The notes: generated from the letters alone by a model not told the origin. Positions 42,749 to 52,683 are shown, counted from the stretch's first letter. The stretch: 64,000 nt of DNA from Jiangella muralis (GCF_001270745.1 NZ_KQ434757.1:62001-126000), one strand, 5' to 3'. Program-made: numbers and translations.

Positions 42749-45187
42749 ATGACGCCGGAATGGCCGGTCCTGCGCCGGTACGACGCCGACCACTCGCTGC
42801 GCATCGCTTTGCCGCTCGGCGGCATCGGCACCGGGACGGTGTCGCTCGGCGGCCGCGGTGACCTGCGCGACTGGGAGATCCGCAACCAGCCGGCCAAGGG
42901 TTTCGCGCCCCGCGACAGCTTCTTCGCCGTCCGCGCGGGTGACGCCGTCCGGGCGCTGGAAGGGCCGATCGACCCGGTCCTGTACGAGGGCTGGGAGGGT
43001 GCGGCGGTCCCGAACCACTCACTGCCCCGGTTCGCCCGGTCGGAGTTCCTGGCCGCGTACCCGCTCGGGCAGGTGCTGCTCGACGACCCCGACGTCCCCG
43101 TGACGGTGCGGCTGCAGGCGTTCAACCCGCTGGTCCCGGCCGACGTCGAGGCTAGCTCGCTGCCGGTCGCGGTGTTGCGCTACGCCGTCACGAACACCAG
43201 CGACGAGGCGCAGGAGATCACCGTCGCCGGCAGCGTCCGCAACCCCGGCGACGCCCCGCGCAACGAGCGCCGCGCCGACGGCGTGCTGCTCCGATCCGGC
43301 GGCGATGAGGACGACCAGCGCTGGGGGTCGATCGCCCTCGCCGTCCTCGACGAGGGCGACGTCACGGTGCGCACGACGTGGGCCGGGTCCAACTGGGGCG
43401 GCCCGCTGCTGGACTTCTGGGACGACCTCGCCGCCGACGGGCGGCTGGACGAGCGGCCCGCGGACGGCGAGCCGGTCGCCTCCATCGCCGCCCTGCGCCA
43501 CGTCCAGCCCGGCGAGACGCACGCGTTCACGTTCCTGCTCACCTGGCACTTCCCGAATCGGCTGGACTGGCGCGGCGAGACCGTCATCGGCAACCACTAC
43601 ACGCAGGCGTACGGCGACGCCTGGGACGCCGTCACCGCGATCACCCCGCGACTCGCCGACCTGGAGGAGCGCACCGTCGCTTTCGTCGACGCCCTGACCG
43701 GCAGCGACCTGCCGGAGCCGCTCGTCGAGGCCGCGCTCGGCAACGTCAGCACGCTGCGCTCGCCGACCTGCTTCCGCACCCCGGACGGCCGGTTCTACGG
43801 CTGGGAGGGCTGCCACGACGACAGCGGCAGTTGCTACGGCAACTGCACCCACGTGTGGAACTACGAGCACACGACGCCGTACCTGTTCGGTGAGCTGGCC
43901 CGGTCGATGCGCGAGCTGGAGTTCCGGCACGCCACTGGCGCAGACGGGCACATGAGCTTCCGGCTGGAGCTGCCGCTGGACCGGTCCCGCGAGCACGGCG
44001 TCGCCGCGGCCGACGGGCAGATGGGCTGCCTGGTGAAGCTGCACCGCGAGTGGCGGCTCAGCGGCGACGATGACCTGCTGCGCTCGCTCTGGCCGGCCGC
44101 CCGCCGGGCGCTGGAGTTCGCCTGGATCCCCGGCGGCTGGGACGCCGACCGCGACGGCGTCATGGAGGGCTCCCAGCACAACACCATGGACGTCGAGTAC
44201 TTCGGGCCGAACCCGCAGGTCGGGACGTGGTACCTGGCCGCGCTGCGGGCGGCGGAGGAGATGGCCCGGCGCCTCGGCGACGACGAGTTCGCCGCCACCT
44301 GCGCCGACCTGTTCGCCCGCGGCAGCGCCTGGCTCGACGACCACCTGTTCAACGGCGAGTACTACCGGCACGAGATCCGCCCGCCGGGCAGCGAGGACGC
44401 CATCGCGCCGGGGCTACGGCTGCCCGGCATCGGCGCCCGCGATCTCACCGAGCCGGAGCTGCAGATCGGCGACGGCTGCCTCACCGACCAGCTGGTCGGT
44501 CAGCACGCCGCCCGGCTCACCGGCCTCGGCGACCTGCTCGACGCCGGCCACGTGACGACGACACTGCGCAGCATCCTGCGGCACAACGACCGCACCGCGC
44601 CCGGCGCGCCGTTCAACCCCAAGCGCAGCTACGCGCTGGCCGGCGAGCCTGGACTGCTGGTGGCGTCCTACCCGCACGGCAACCGCCCGGAGCGGCCGTT
44701 CCCGTACTTCGCCGAGGTGTGGACCGGGCTGGAGTACACCGCGGCGATCGGGCTGCTGCAGGCCGGTCTGATCGACGACGGCGTTCGGGTCGTCGAGGCG
44801 GTCCGCAGCCGCTTCGACGGCCGCCGCCGCAACCCGTTCGACGAGGCCGAGTGCGGCCACCACTACGTGCGCGCCATGGCCGCCTGGGGCACCATCCCCG
44901 CGCTGACCGGATTCGGGTACGACGGCGTCAGCGGCACCCTCCGCTTCGCGGCCGCGGACCTCGCCGCCGGCCCCGTCACCTGGTTCTGGGCCACCGGCGA
45001 CGCGTGGGGCACGGTCACCCAGACAGCGTCCGGCGACGGCGTGCGCGTGAGCGTGTCGGTGGGCGGCGGCCGGTTGCGTCTCGACACGCTCACGATCGAC
45101 GGGCTCGGCGCCACGGCGTCGTCCGGCCGCGTAGTCTCGACAGGTGCGACCGTCGATGCAACCTTGGGCGGTCATGAGCTGTCATAA
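42749..45187 (+). CDS. GH116 family glycoside hydrolase (non-lysosomal glucosylceramidase-like)
   Basis: 812 residues. The N-terminal beta-sandwich begins IALPLGGIGTGTVSLGGRGDLRDWEIRNQPAKG, typical of GH116. In the catalytic (alpha/alpha)6 part GCHDDSGSCYGNCTHVWNYEHTTPYLFGELARSMRE and GVMEGSQHNTMDVEYFGPNPQVGTWYLAAL carry family motifs, the latter holding the putative acid/base region. Members cleave beta-glucosides, glucosylceramide or plant-type beta-xylosides. No signal peptide is seen, so it is cytoplasmic. GAGG precedes the ATG. It may be co-transcribed with the SARP-type regulator 5 bases downstream. Confidence 0.9.
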   Translation: MTPEWPVLRRYDADHSLRIALPLGGIGTGTVSLGGRGDLRDWEIRNQPAKGFAPRDSFFAVRAGDAVRALEGPIDPVLYEGWEGAAVPNHSLPRFARSEFLAAYPLGQVLLDDPDVPVTVRLQAFNPLVPADVEASSLPVAVLRYAVTNTSDEAQEITVAGSVRNPGDAPRNERRADGVLLRSGGDEDDQRWGSIALAVLDEGDVTVRTTWAGSNWGGPLLDFWDDLAADGRLDERPADGEPVASIAALRHVQPGETHAFTFLLTWHFPNRLDWRGETVIGNHYTQAYGDAWDAVTAITPRLADLEERTVAFVDALTGSDLPEPLVEAALGNVSTLRSPTCFRTPDGRFYGWEGCHDDSGSCYGNCTHVWNYEHTTPYLFGELARSMRELEFRHATGADGHMSFRLELPLDRSREHGVAAADGQMGCLVKLHREWRLSGDDDLLRSLWPAARRALEFAWIPGGWDADRDGVMEGSQHNTMDVEYFGPNPQVGTWYLAALRAAEEMARRLGDDEFAATCADLFARGSAWLDDHLFNGEYYRHEIRPPGSEDAIAPGLRLPGIGARDLTEPELQIGDGCLTDQLVGQHAARLTGLGDLLDAGHVTTTLRSILRHNDRTAPGAPFNPKRSYALAGEPGLLVASYPHGNRPERPFPYFAEVWTGLEYTAAIGLLQAGLIDDGVRVVEAVRSRFDGRRRNPFDEAECGHHYVRAMAAWGTIPALTGFGYDGVSGTLRFAAADLAAGPVTWFWATGDAWGTVTQTASGDGVRVSVSVGGGRLRLDTLTIDGLGATASSGRVVSTGATVDATLGGHELS

Positions 45188-45192
45188 CCAGA

Positions 45193-47991
45193 GTGAGCAC
45201 CCGTGTCGAGATCGACCTGCTCGGCCCGATGCGCCTGCGGGCGGACGGGCGGATCCTCGACGTCACCACGGGCCGGCTGCGCGCGCTGATCGCCGTCCTG
45301 GCGCTGTCGGCCGGCCGCACCGTCACCGTGGCCCAGCTGATCGAGGCGCTGTGGGCCGAGCAGTTGCCGGCCAGCCCGCGGCGCAGCGTCCAGACCTACG
45401 TCACCCGGCTGCGCACGCTGCTCGGCGCTGACCTCATCGGCACCAGCGCCACCGGCTACGTGCTGCACGTCGACCCCGATGCCGTCGACGTGCTCCGGTT
45501 CCAGCGGCTGCTCGAGCGCGCCGACGGCAGCGCCGACCCGCTACGGCAGCGGGCACACCTTACCGAGGCGCTGGCGCTGTGGCGCGGGCGCCCGTTCGAC
45601 GACGTCGACTCGGCCTGGCTGGCCGACATCGAGGGCCCGCGGCTGGCCGAGCGGTACCTCGGCGCGCAGGAGCGGCGCATCGCCCTCGACCTCGAGTTGG
45701 GCCACCCGGCCGACCTCGTCCCGGAGCTGCGCGAGCTGACCGCCGCCCACCCGCTGCGCGAGCCGGCGTGGGCACTGCTGCTGGAGACGCTGGAACGATC
45801 CGGGCGGCGGGCCGAGGCGCTGGTGCAGTACGAGCGGATGCGGGCCCGGCTCTCCACCAACCTCGGCGTCGAGCCCGGCCCGCGGCTGCAGGCGGTGTAC
45901 GCGCGGCTGCTCGCGCCCACCCCGGTGCGGCGGACGGCTCCCGTCGTACGCCGGGTGCCCCGCCAACTACCGGCCGACGTGCCCGACTTCGTCGGCCGGC
46001 ACGACGCGCTGGCGCTGCTGGATCACGCGGCCGCCACCGCGCCCGTCGCGACCGTGTCGGGCACCGCCGGGGTCGGCAAGACCACCCTGGCCGTGCACTG
46101 GGCGCACACCGCCTCCGACCGGTTCCCCGACGGCCAGCTCTACGTCAACCTGCGCGGCTTCGACCCCGACCGGCCGCCGGTCGACCCCACCGACGCGATC
46201 CGCGGCTTCCTCGACGCGCTGCGGGTTCCGCACGAGCTGATCCCGGCCGGCGCCGACGGCCAGGCCGCGCTCTACCGCAGCGTGCTGGCCGGGCGCCGGC
46301 TGCTGGTGCTGCTCGACAACGCCCGCGACGCCCGTCAGGCCCGCCCGCTGCTGCCCGGCTCGGCCGGCTGCCTGACGCTCGTGACCAGCCGCGACCAGCT
46401 GACCGGCCTGACGGCCACGACCGGCGCGCGCACCATCACGCTGGACCTCCCGCCGGTGGCCGACGCGCGCGAGCTGCTGATGCGGCGCATCGGCGTCCGC
46501 GCCGCGGCCGCGCCCCACGTCGTCGACGAACTGGTCGCGCTGTGCGCCCGGCTGCCGCTGGCGCTCGCCGTCGCCGCCGCCCGGGTGGCGGAGCAGCCCG
46601 AGTCGCTGGCGTACCGCGTGGCGGAACTGCGGGCGGCCAGCGGCGGGCTGGAGGCGTTCGCCGCCGACGACGCCACCATCGACCTGCGCTCGGTGTTCTC
46701 GTGGTCCTACGACGGCCTGAGCGGCCCGGCCGCCCGGCTGTTCCGGCTGGCCGGCTCCGCGCCCGGCCCCGACATCGGCGTCGCCGCCGCGGCCGCGCTC
46801 GCCGGGCTCGACGCCGACGCCGTCCGCCCGCTGCTGGACGAGCTGACCCGCGCCCACCTGCTGACCGAGCACCGCCCGGGCCGGTACGGCGCGCACGACC
46901 TGCTCCGCGCCTACGCCACGGAGCTGGCCGAGGCCGCGCCGACCGAGCCCGCGCTGGCGCTGGGCCGGCTGCTCGACCACTACCTCGCCACCGCGCTGGC
47001 GGCCAGCCGGCCGCTGCGCTCGGACCGCGAGACGTACGAGCCGGTCCCGCCGTCGACGGCAGGTCCCGAGGTGGCCGAACGCATCGTCGGCGCCGACGCC
47101 GCACGCGCCTGGTTCGCCGCCGAGCGGCGGACGCTGCTGGCCGCCGTCGACGCCGCGACCGACCGCGGCTACGCCGTCCAAGCGTGGCAGCTGGCGTGGG
47201 CACTCACCATCGACCTCGACTGGCGCGGACGATGGCGCGACATCGCCCGGGTGAACAGCTCGGCCCTGCTGGCCGTGCGCCGCCTCGACGACACCGAGCC
47301 GACGGCGCACCTGCACCGGCTGCTCGGCCGCGCCTACGGCTACCTCGACCGCTACGACGACGCCGAGGCGCACCTGCAGCGCGCGCTGCGGCTCTATGCC
47401 GAGCGCGACGACCTCGTCGGGCAGGCGCGAGCACTGCGGTCGCTGGGGGTGGTGAAGGAGCGCACCGGCCGGCACCACGAGTCGCTCGACCACGACCTCG
47501 CCGCGCTGGCGCTGTTCCGGCGCATCGGGCAGCCGGCCGGGCTGGCGGGCGCGCTGAACGCCGTCGGGTGGGGGCAGGCGATGCTCGGCAACTACCAGCG
47601 GACGCTGGAGTTCGCCGGCCAGGCGCTGGAGATCCTGCGCGGGCTGGACGACCGTCTCGCCGAAGCGGCGACGCTGGACACCCTCGGCTTCGCGCACCAC
47701 CAGCTCGGCGCCTACGACAGCGCCGTCGACTGCTTCGAGCGCGCGCTGGACCTGCTACGCGAGCTCGACGGCCTTTACTACGAAGTGGTCACACTACGGA
47801 AGCTCGCGGACAGCCACGAAGCGGCCGGCGACACCGCCGCCGCGGCGCAGGTCCGGCAACTGGCCGTCGCCGCCCTGGACGAACTGGGCGAACGCGGCAC
47901 CGAACGGCTGCGGGCGGAACTGACCGCGTCGGTCACTGCTGAGCGGGACGAGCCTCCGGGTCGGCCGGGGCGGCAGCCGGCGTCTCGGTAG
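45193..47991 (+). CDS. SARP/AfsR-type transcriptional regulator (BTAD, NB-ARC, TPR)
   Basis: 932 residues. OmpR-type winged helix (IDLLGPMRLRADGRILDV to VQTYVTRLRTLLGAD; 1-90), BTAD domain (about 95-240), NB-ARC ATPase with P-loop SGTAGVGKTTLAVHW (about 288) and LLVLLDNARDARQ (Walker B), then TPR repeats (GRAYGYLDRYDDAEAHLQRAL onward, about 710-900). Such proteins sense a signal through TPR/ATPase and activate nearby operons. GTG 45193 has no ribosome site and could be leaderless. Its target may be GH116 upstream or unlinked genes. It overlaps the convergent tatA by 59 bases. Confidence 0.92.
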   Translation: MSTRVEIDLLGPMRLRADGRILDVTTGRLRALIAVLALSAGRTVTVAQLIEALWAEQLPASPRRSVQTYVTRLRTLLGADLIGTSATGYVLHVDPDAVDVLRFQRLLERADGSADPLRQRAHLTEALALWRGRPFDDVDSAWLADIEGPRLAERYLGAQERRIALDLELGHPADLVPELRELTAAHPLREPAWALLLETLERSGRRAEALVQYERMRARLSTNLGVEPGPRLQAVYARLLAPTPVRRTAPVVRRVPRQLPADVPDFVGRHDALALLDHAAATAPVATVSGTAGVGKTTLAVHWAHTASDRFPDGQLYVNLRGFDPDRPPVDPTDAIRGFLDALRVPHELIPAGADGQAALYRSVLAGRRLLVLLDNARDARQARPLLPGSAGCLTLVTSRDQLTGLTATTGARTITLDLPPVADARELLMRRIGVRAAAAPHVVDELVALCARLPLALAVAAARVAEQPESLAYRVAELRAASGGLEAFAADDATIDLRSVFSWSYDGLSGPAARLFRLAGSAPGPDIGVAAAAALAGLDADAVRPLLDELTRAHLLTEHRPGRYGAHDLLRAYATELAEAAPTEPALALGRLLDHYLATALAASRPLRSDRETYEPVPPSTAGPEVAERIVGADAARAWFAAERRTLLAAVDAATDRGYAVQAWQLAWALTIDLDWRGRWRDIARVNSSALLAVRRLDDTEPTAHLHRLLGRAYGYLDRYDDAEAHLQRALRLYAERDDLVGQARALRSLGVVKERTGRHHESLDHDLAALALFRRIGQPAGLAGALNAVGWGQAMLGNYQRTLEFAGQALEILRGLDDRLAEAATLDTLGFAHHQLGAYDSAVDCFERALDLLRELDGLYYEVVTLRKLADSHEAAGDTAAAAQVRQLAVAALDELGERGTERLRAELTASVTAERDEPPGRPGRQPASR

Positions 47992-48238
47992 CGGGCTCTG
48001 CCGGGGCCGGCTGCGCGGCGCTGGCCTGCGCCGTCGAGGCCTGCGGCTGCTGCGCCGGTGCAGGGTTGACGATGACCGCGCTGGACGCCTCGCTGTCGGC
48101 CGGCTTGGACATCTCGCTCTTGAAGATCTTCAGCGACTGCCCGATGCCGCGAGCCATCTCCGGCATCCGCTTCGCGCCGAAGAGCAGGAAGATGACGATG
48201 AGGCCGATGATCAGCTCAGGCGTACCGATGCTAGGCAT
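47933..48238 (-). CDS. tatA: Sec-independent translocase subunit TatA
   Basis: 101 residues from ATG 48238 with GAAGAAGTGA upstream. It starts PSIGTPELIIGLIVIFLLFGAKRMPEMARGIGQSLKIFKSEM: a membrane helix, FGAKRMPE hinge and amphipathic helix, exactly the TatA pattern. The tail is Ala/Pro/Gln-rich. TatA forms the pore for folded proteins. tatC is not in the window, so this is a separate tatA as in many actinobacteria. The 3' end overlaps the SARP gene. Confidence 0.93.
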   Translation of the reverse strand: MPSIGTPELIIGLIVIFLLFGAKRMPEMARGIGQSLKIFKSEMSKPADSEASSAVIVNPAPAQQPQASTAQASAAQPAPAEPATETPAAAPADPEARPAQQ

Positions 48239-48344
48239 AAGTTCACTTCTTCCCTGACAGGTACCGGTCCTCGCCATCGTACGCCTCCGGCCCAGGAGGT
48301 ATGGTTGGCGCGGTTCGGGGGAAGCCGCATCAGGAGGTCACGCC

Positions 48345-48755
48345 ATGTCGGGTCGCCGCTCCGGTGACCACGCGGGCCACCGCGTGCTCCGGAAGCTGTG
48401 GGCGCTCCCGGCCATCCTGCTCTCCGGCGCCCTCATGCTGGTCTCGTCCGGGCCGCCGGCCGCCGCCGCACCATCCGGCCACCAGCGCGGCTCGTCCGTC
48501 ACCACGGCGCCCGGCGAGCACGGATCCTCCGCGCCGTCCGTCGGCGCCATCGACGACCTCGCCGACCTCGCGGTCGTCGCGACCGTCGTCACCGTGAAGC
48601 TCGGCTACGCGCCGCCCGCCTCCGCGGGCACCGTCGTCGGGCCGCTCGACCTGTTCCCGCTGGAGGCCGCGTCCACGCCGGCCGACCGCGTCCCGGCCGA
48701 CACCGGCTGGACGCCCACCGACCCGCAGCGCGGGCCGCCCGCGTCCCGGCAGTAG
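48345..48755 (+). CDS. Hypothetical secreted protein
   Basis: 136 residues with CAGGAGGTCA upstream. A basic start is followed by a hydrophobic helix (LWALPAILLSGALMLVSSGPPAAAA) resembling a signal peptide. The mature part is Ser/Thr/Pro/Ala-rich with a central VGAIDDLADLAVVATVVTVKLGYA. No family recognised. It is 72 bases before secDF. Confidence 0.6.
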   Translation: MSGRRSGDHAGHRVLRKLWALPAILLSGALMLVSSGPPAAAAPSGHQRGSSVTTAPGEHGSSAPSVGAIDDLADLAVVATVVTVKLGYAPPASAGTVVGPLDLFPLEAASTPADRVPADTGWTPTDPQRGPPASRQ

Positions 48756-48827
48756 ACGTCCCCTCAGAACATCGCCCGACGGCGGGCCCATGCCCGCGCG
48801 CCGGACACGTCCCTTGGAGACCTGCCC

Positions 48828-51395
48828 GTGGAACGCACGTCCGCGCTCTACCTCGCGATCGCCGCCATCGCGATCATCCTGCCCAGCTACGCGCTGGTGC
48901 GCCGGCGCGCCCAGAAGCGCGGCACGCCCACCGACGGCGGGCGGTTCCTGCGCGCCATCACGGCCGCGGTGGTCCTCGTCGGCGCCGGTTTCATCACGCT
49001 CACCTCCAGCCCGAACCTCGGCCTCGACCTCGAGGGCGGCGCACAGATCGTCCTCGAGACCCAGGACACCGACACCGTCGAGGCCAACGCCGAGTCCACC
49101 GACCGCGCCCTCGAGGTGCTCCGCCGCCGCGTCGACGCGCTCGGCGTCTCGGAGCCGTCGCTCAGCCGGTCCGGCGACCGCCGCATCATCGTCGAGCTGC
49201 CCGGCGTCTCCGATCCGCGGGAGGCCGCCGACGCGCTCGGCCGGACCGCCCAGCTGACGGTGCACCCCGTCCTGGGCTACGACACCTCCGGCCAGGTCCC
49301 GGCCGAGACCCCGCCGGCCACGCCGCCCGCGGAGACCCCGCCCGCCACGCCACCGGCCACCGAGGGCTCCGTCGGCGGCGCCATCGAACCCGAATCCCAG
49401 GCCGGCGACACCGGCACCGACGTCGTCGCCGGCTCGACGCCCGCGCCGTCCGAGACCCCCGCCCCCGGCGAGACGCCGGCCCCCGAGTCCGGTGACCAGC
49501 TGGTGCTGCCGGACGAGTCCGGCCAGCCGCTGATCCTCGCGCCCACCGCGATGACCGGTGAGGAGATCAACGGCGCCGACGCCATCTACGACGTGCAGCG
49601 CGGCGGCTGGCTCGTCACGCTCGACTTCAGCGGCAGCGGCGGCGACACGTGGGCGCAGCTCACCAGCGACGCCGCCTGCCAGCCTGACGGCGACCCGACC
49701 CGCCGCATCGCGATCGTCCTCGACGAGACCGTCATCTCCTCGCCGAACGTCACGACCAGCGTCCAGTGCGGCGTCGGCATCCGCGGCGGCCAGACGGAGA
49801 TCACCGGTGACTTCGACGAGGAGGAGGCCAAGGATCTCGCCGCGCTCGTCGAGGGCGGCGCGCTCCCCGTGGACGTCACCACCGTCGAGCAGCGGGTCGT
49901 CGGCCCGACCCTCGGTGACGAGGCCATCCAGGCCAGCGCCTGGGCGGCAATCATCGGCATGGCGATCACCGCGATCTTCATCGGAATCGCCTACCGCCTG
50001 GTCGGCCTCATGGCCATCATCGCGCTGCTCGGTTACGCCCTCATCTCCTACGCCGCGCTGAGCGCGTTGGGCGCCACGCTGACACTGCCGGGCCTGGCCG
50101 GTTTCGTCCTGGCCATCGGCATGGCGGTCGACGCGAACGTGCTGATCTTCGAGAGAGCCCGCGAGGACTACGTCGACGGGAAGACGAAGAGCCTGCGCGG
50201 CGCCGTCCAGAGCGGCTTCAAGAACGCGCTCTCGGCCATCGCCGACTCCAACGTCACCACGCTGCTGGCCGCCGGACTGTTGTTCTTCCTCGCGTCCGGC
50301 CCGGTCCGCGGCTTCGGCGTCACGCTGACCATCGGTGTGCTCGCCTCGCTGTTGTCGGCGCTGGTGCTCAGCCGGGTGCTGGTCGAGTGGCTGGTCGACC
50401 GGCGCTGGGTGAACCGTCACCCCGACGCCAGCGGCCTGGCGCACCACGGCCGGATCCGGCTGTGGCTGCGGCGGCGCAACCCGCAGCTCATGGCGCGGCC
50501 GCTGCGGTGGATCCTCATCTCCAGCGTCGCGGTCGTGCTGGCCCTCGGCGGCATCTTCCTCCGCGGCCTGGAGTACGGCATCGAGTTCACCGGTGGCCGC
50601 CTCATCGAGGTGTCGCCCACCGAGACCATCGACGTCGACGACGCCCGCACCGCGGTCGCCGACGCCGGGTTCCCGACGGCTATCGTCCAGGAGTCCGGCG
50701 ACGACGACATCACCGTCCGGGCCAGCGACATGTCCGACGACGACGCGGCCGCCGTCATCGCCGCGCTCGACGAGGCCGGCGGCGGCGCCGAACTCATCCG
50801 CGACGAGCTGATCGGACCCAGCCTCGGCGACGAACTGCAGCGCAACGCGCTCATCGCGCTGGGAGTGGCGCTCGTGGCGCAGCTGGCGTACCTCGCCATC
50901 CGGTTCCGCTGGACGTTCGGCACCGGCGCCGTCCTGGCCCTGTTCCAGAACGTCGTGATCACCGTCGGCATCTTCGCCTGGATCGGCAAACCGCTGGACG
51001 GCATGTTCCTCGCCGCCCTGCTGACGATCATCGGTTACAGCGTCAACGACACCGTCGTCGTGTTCGACCGCGTCCGCGAGACATGGACCCGCAAGGACGG
51101 CGAGAGGTTCCGCGACGTAGCCAACACGGCCATCCTCAACACCCTGCCACGGTCGGTGAACACCGGTGCCAGCACCCTGTTCATCCTCATCGCGCTGCTC
51201 GTCCTCGGCGGCGACTCGCTGTCCGACTTCGCGCTCGCGCTGGTCCTGGGCATCCTGGTCGGCACGTACTCATCGAACTTCACAGCGGTGCCGCTGACGA
51301 TCCTGCTCGAGGACAAGAAGCCGGCCCCGCCGCCGGCGCCGAAGAAGTCCGACAAGCGCAGCCGCGAAGACCCCAACTACGGCGCCGTCGTCTGA
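48828..51395 (+). CDS. secDF: SecD-SecF fusion protein translocase subunit
   Basis: 855 residues from GTG with GGAG upstream. SecD half: NLGLDLEGGAQIVLETQ (about 62-78), then a periplasmic domain with a low-complexity insert (PAETPPATPP units; about 155-215), and GFVLAIGMAVDANVLIFERAREDY (conserved DxNVLIFER). SecF half from about residue 570: LEYGIEFTGGRLIEV and IGYSVNDTVVVFDRVRE (conserved motif). It uses proton motive force to aid late steps of Sec export. Fusion of SecD and SecF into one chain is known in several bacteria. The next gene is tRNA-Thr, 60 bases downstream. Confidence 0.94.
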   Translation: MERTSALYLAIAAIAIILPSYALVRRRAQKRGTPTDGGRFLRAITAAVVLVGAGFITLTSSPNLGLDLEGGAQIVLETQDTDTVEANAESTDRALEVLRRRVDALGVSEPSLSRSGDRRIIVELPGVSDPREAADALGRTAQLTVHPVLGYDTSGQVPAETPPATPPAETPPATPPATEGSVGGAIEPESQAGDTGTDVVAGSTPAPSETPAPGETPAPESGDQLVLPDESGQPLILAPTAMTGEEINGADAIYDVQRGGWLVTLDFSGSGGDTWAQLTSDAACQPDGDPTRRIAIVLDETVISSPNVTTSVQCGVGIRGGQTEITGDFDEEEAKDLAALVEGGALPVDVTTVEQRVVGPTLGDEAIQASAWAAIIGMAITAIFIGIAYRLVGLMAIIALLGYALISYAALSALGATLTLPGLAGFVLAIGMAVDANVLIFERAREDYVDGKTKSLRGAVQSGFKNALSAIADSNVTTLLAAGLLFFLASGPVRGFGVTLTIGVLASLLSALVLSRVLVEWLVDRRWVNRHPDASGLAHHGRIRLWLRRRNPQLMARPLRWILISSVAVVLALGGIFLRGLEYGIEFTGGRLIEVSPTETIDVDDARTAVADAGFPTAIVQESGDDDITVRASDMSDDDAAAVIAALDEAGGGAELIRDELIGPSLGDELQRNALIALGVALVAQLAYLAIRFRWTFGTGAVLALFQNVVITVGIFAWIGKPLDGMFLAALLTIIGYSVNDTVVVFDRVRETWTRKDGERFRDVANTAILNTLPRSVNTGASTLFILIALLVLGGDSLSDFALALVLGILVGTYSSNFTAVPLTILLEDKKPAPPPAPKKSDKRSREDPNYGAVV

Positions 51396-51455
51396 CGCCC
51401 GCGTCGGTCGACGCAGTGGAGGGGATGGTGCCCGCTCGGGTACCGTTTCCCCTCT

Positions 51456-51532
51456 GCCCGAATAGCTCAGCTGGTCAGAGCAACCGCCTTGTAAGCGGTA
51501 GGTCGTCGGTTCGAATCCGACTTCGGGCTCCA
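51456..51532 (+). tRNA. tRNA-Thr (anticodon TGT), CCA encoded
   Basis: 77 bases. Acceptor GCCCGAA pairs with TTCGGGC; D arm GCTC-AGC... ; anticodon stem ACCGC/GCGGT with loop CTTGTAA (anticodon TGT, reads ACA); TPsiC stem GTCGG/CCGAC with loop TTCGAAT; CCA at the end. It is also the attachment site of the island that follows: its 3' half recurs at 53837-53880 and 56266-56309. Confidence 0.95.
51487..51530 (+). repeat. att site 1 (tRNA-Thr 3' half)
   Basis: Starts CCTTGTAAGCGG and ends CTTCGGGCTC; overlaps the anticodon loop to the acceptor stem of tRNA-Thr, the usual target of tyrosine integrases. Confidence 0.8.
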
Positions 51533-51705
51533 CCTGCATAAACGTCCGTACCACCGTGGGGACAACGCTCGACGACCGCATAACCTCGGGTCACCCAGGG
51601 GTGCGGCCCGCCTCCGTGCCGGTCGTGGCGCCGTCAGTGCCACCCGCAGGCGCCCAGCAGCCCCCTACCCGGTAGCTGGGTGCCAGGACGGGGCCAGGGA
51701 CTTGG

Positions 51706-51726
51706 GTGTCAATGATTTCTTGACAC
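51706..51726. promoter_or_regulatory. Inverted repeat upstream of the first island gene
   Basis: GTGTCAA (51706-51712) and TTGACAC (51720-51726) with a 7-base spacer. It lies in the 290-base stretch between the tRNA and the ORF at 51823, which otherwise shows no gene. The right arm includes a TTGACA that could be a -35 element. Confidence 0.4.
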
Positions 51727-51822
51727 TCGCGCCGCCCCCGGCCGGGCACTCAGAGAGATGGCACAGCGAGCGGCCCCGGCCGGGCGGCATGTGTCCGGTG
51801 CTCGCTGTACGCTCCGGCGGAC

Positions 51823-52314
51823 ATGGACCTCGTCGCGCTCGTCATCGCCATCGTGGCCGTCGGCATCAGCGCCCTGTCTGCCTGGTACACCCATCGCGAG
51901 GCGGTTGCGGCCGAGGACGCCCTCGGCATCGAGCAGAAGCGGGAGCTGGAACGCGCGCGCCCGCCGGTCAGTGCGCGGTTCGAGGATTGGCTGAAGGTGC
52001 CGCTGGTGGCCCGGTTCAGCCTGGAGAATCGGGGCACAACGGCCGTCGACAGCGTCGTCGTGAAGGTCCTGACCGGCGACAGCAAGCTGGTGGGGTTCGC
52101 CCGCGACGAGACGCATATTCGGCGGCGAGAGCACGATTTCGGCCGTCTCGGTCCCGGTGAGACCGCGCGAGCCGAGTTCGTCGTCATCGACAGCGCGACG
52201 CTGGACGAGCCCAAGGTCAAGTTCCTCGCCACCTACAAGACGGATGCCGACGAGTGGGACGAGCTGCTCGACGTGGACCTTCCGCGCCAAGGTCCATGGG
52301 CCGCGTGGGCCTAG
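51823..52314 (+). CDS. Hypothetical membrane-anchored protein
   Basis: 163 residues. One N-terminal hydrophobic helix (LVALVIAIVAVGISALSAWY), a short coiled region (AVAAEDALGIEQKRELERAR) and a C-terminal beta-rich domain (FSLENRGTTAVDSVVVKVLTGD ... LGPGETARAEFVVID). The plan resembles the neighbour at 52683-53294. Unknown function; the first gene after the tRNA inside the island. Confidence 0.7.
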   Translation: MDLVALVIAIVAVGISALSAWYTHREAVAAEDALGIEQKRELERARPPVSARFEDWLKVPLVARFSLENRGTTAVDSVVVKVLTGDSKLVGFARDETHIRRREHDFGRLGPGETARAEFVVIDSATLDEPKVKFLATYKTDADEWDELLDVDLPRQGPWAAWA

Positions 52315-52449
52315 CCTGACGGCGCTGGAGGAGTACCGCGCGGGTCGACCCGGCGTCGCCCGAAGGGTGGTCTGAGCAGCACGAATAACCGTTGTGTCCG
52401 GAGGCGACGCTATGGTCCGCCGTCCATCGTGATCGAACTGGGGGCAGCC

Positions 52450-52683
52450 GTGAGTGACGTTCGACGGGTCCGGGATCAGGCGGCGTTCGACTACCTCATC
52501 GCGCGGATCGACGAGACCGACGACCACGATGCAACCAAGCGGCAGAGCCGGGCGCAGACGCGGACGCTCTGGATCGCGCAGGACCGAACGGACTCATCGG
52601 GCGACCTCGCGCGGCGGAGCGTCCGGGCGGCGCTCGCGTTACACGAGGGGCGCGAGGACTTCAATCCGGAGTGGATAGCCTGA
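52450..52683 (+). CDS. Small hypothetical protein
   Basis: 77 residues from GTG 52450, with GGGGG about 5-9 bases upstream (GTG 52429 would add seven residues). Helical and charged: SDVRRVRDQAAFDYLIARIDETDDHDA, ending HEGREDFNPEWIA. The stop overlaps the ATG of the next gene, so the two are coupled. No family recognised. Confidence 0.55.
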   Translation: MSDVRRVRDQAAFDYLIARIDETDDHDATKRQSRAQTRTLWIAQDRTDSSGDLARRSVRAALALHEGREDFNPEWIA

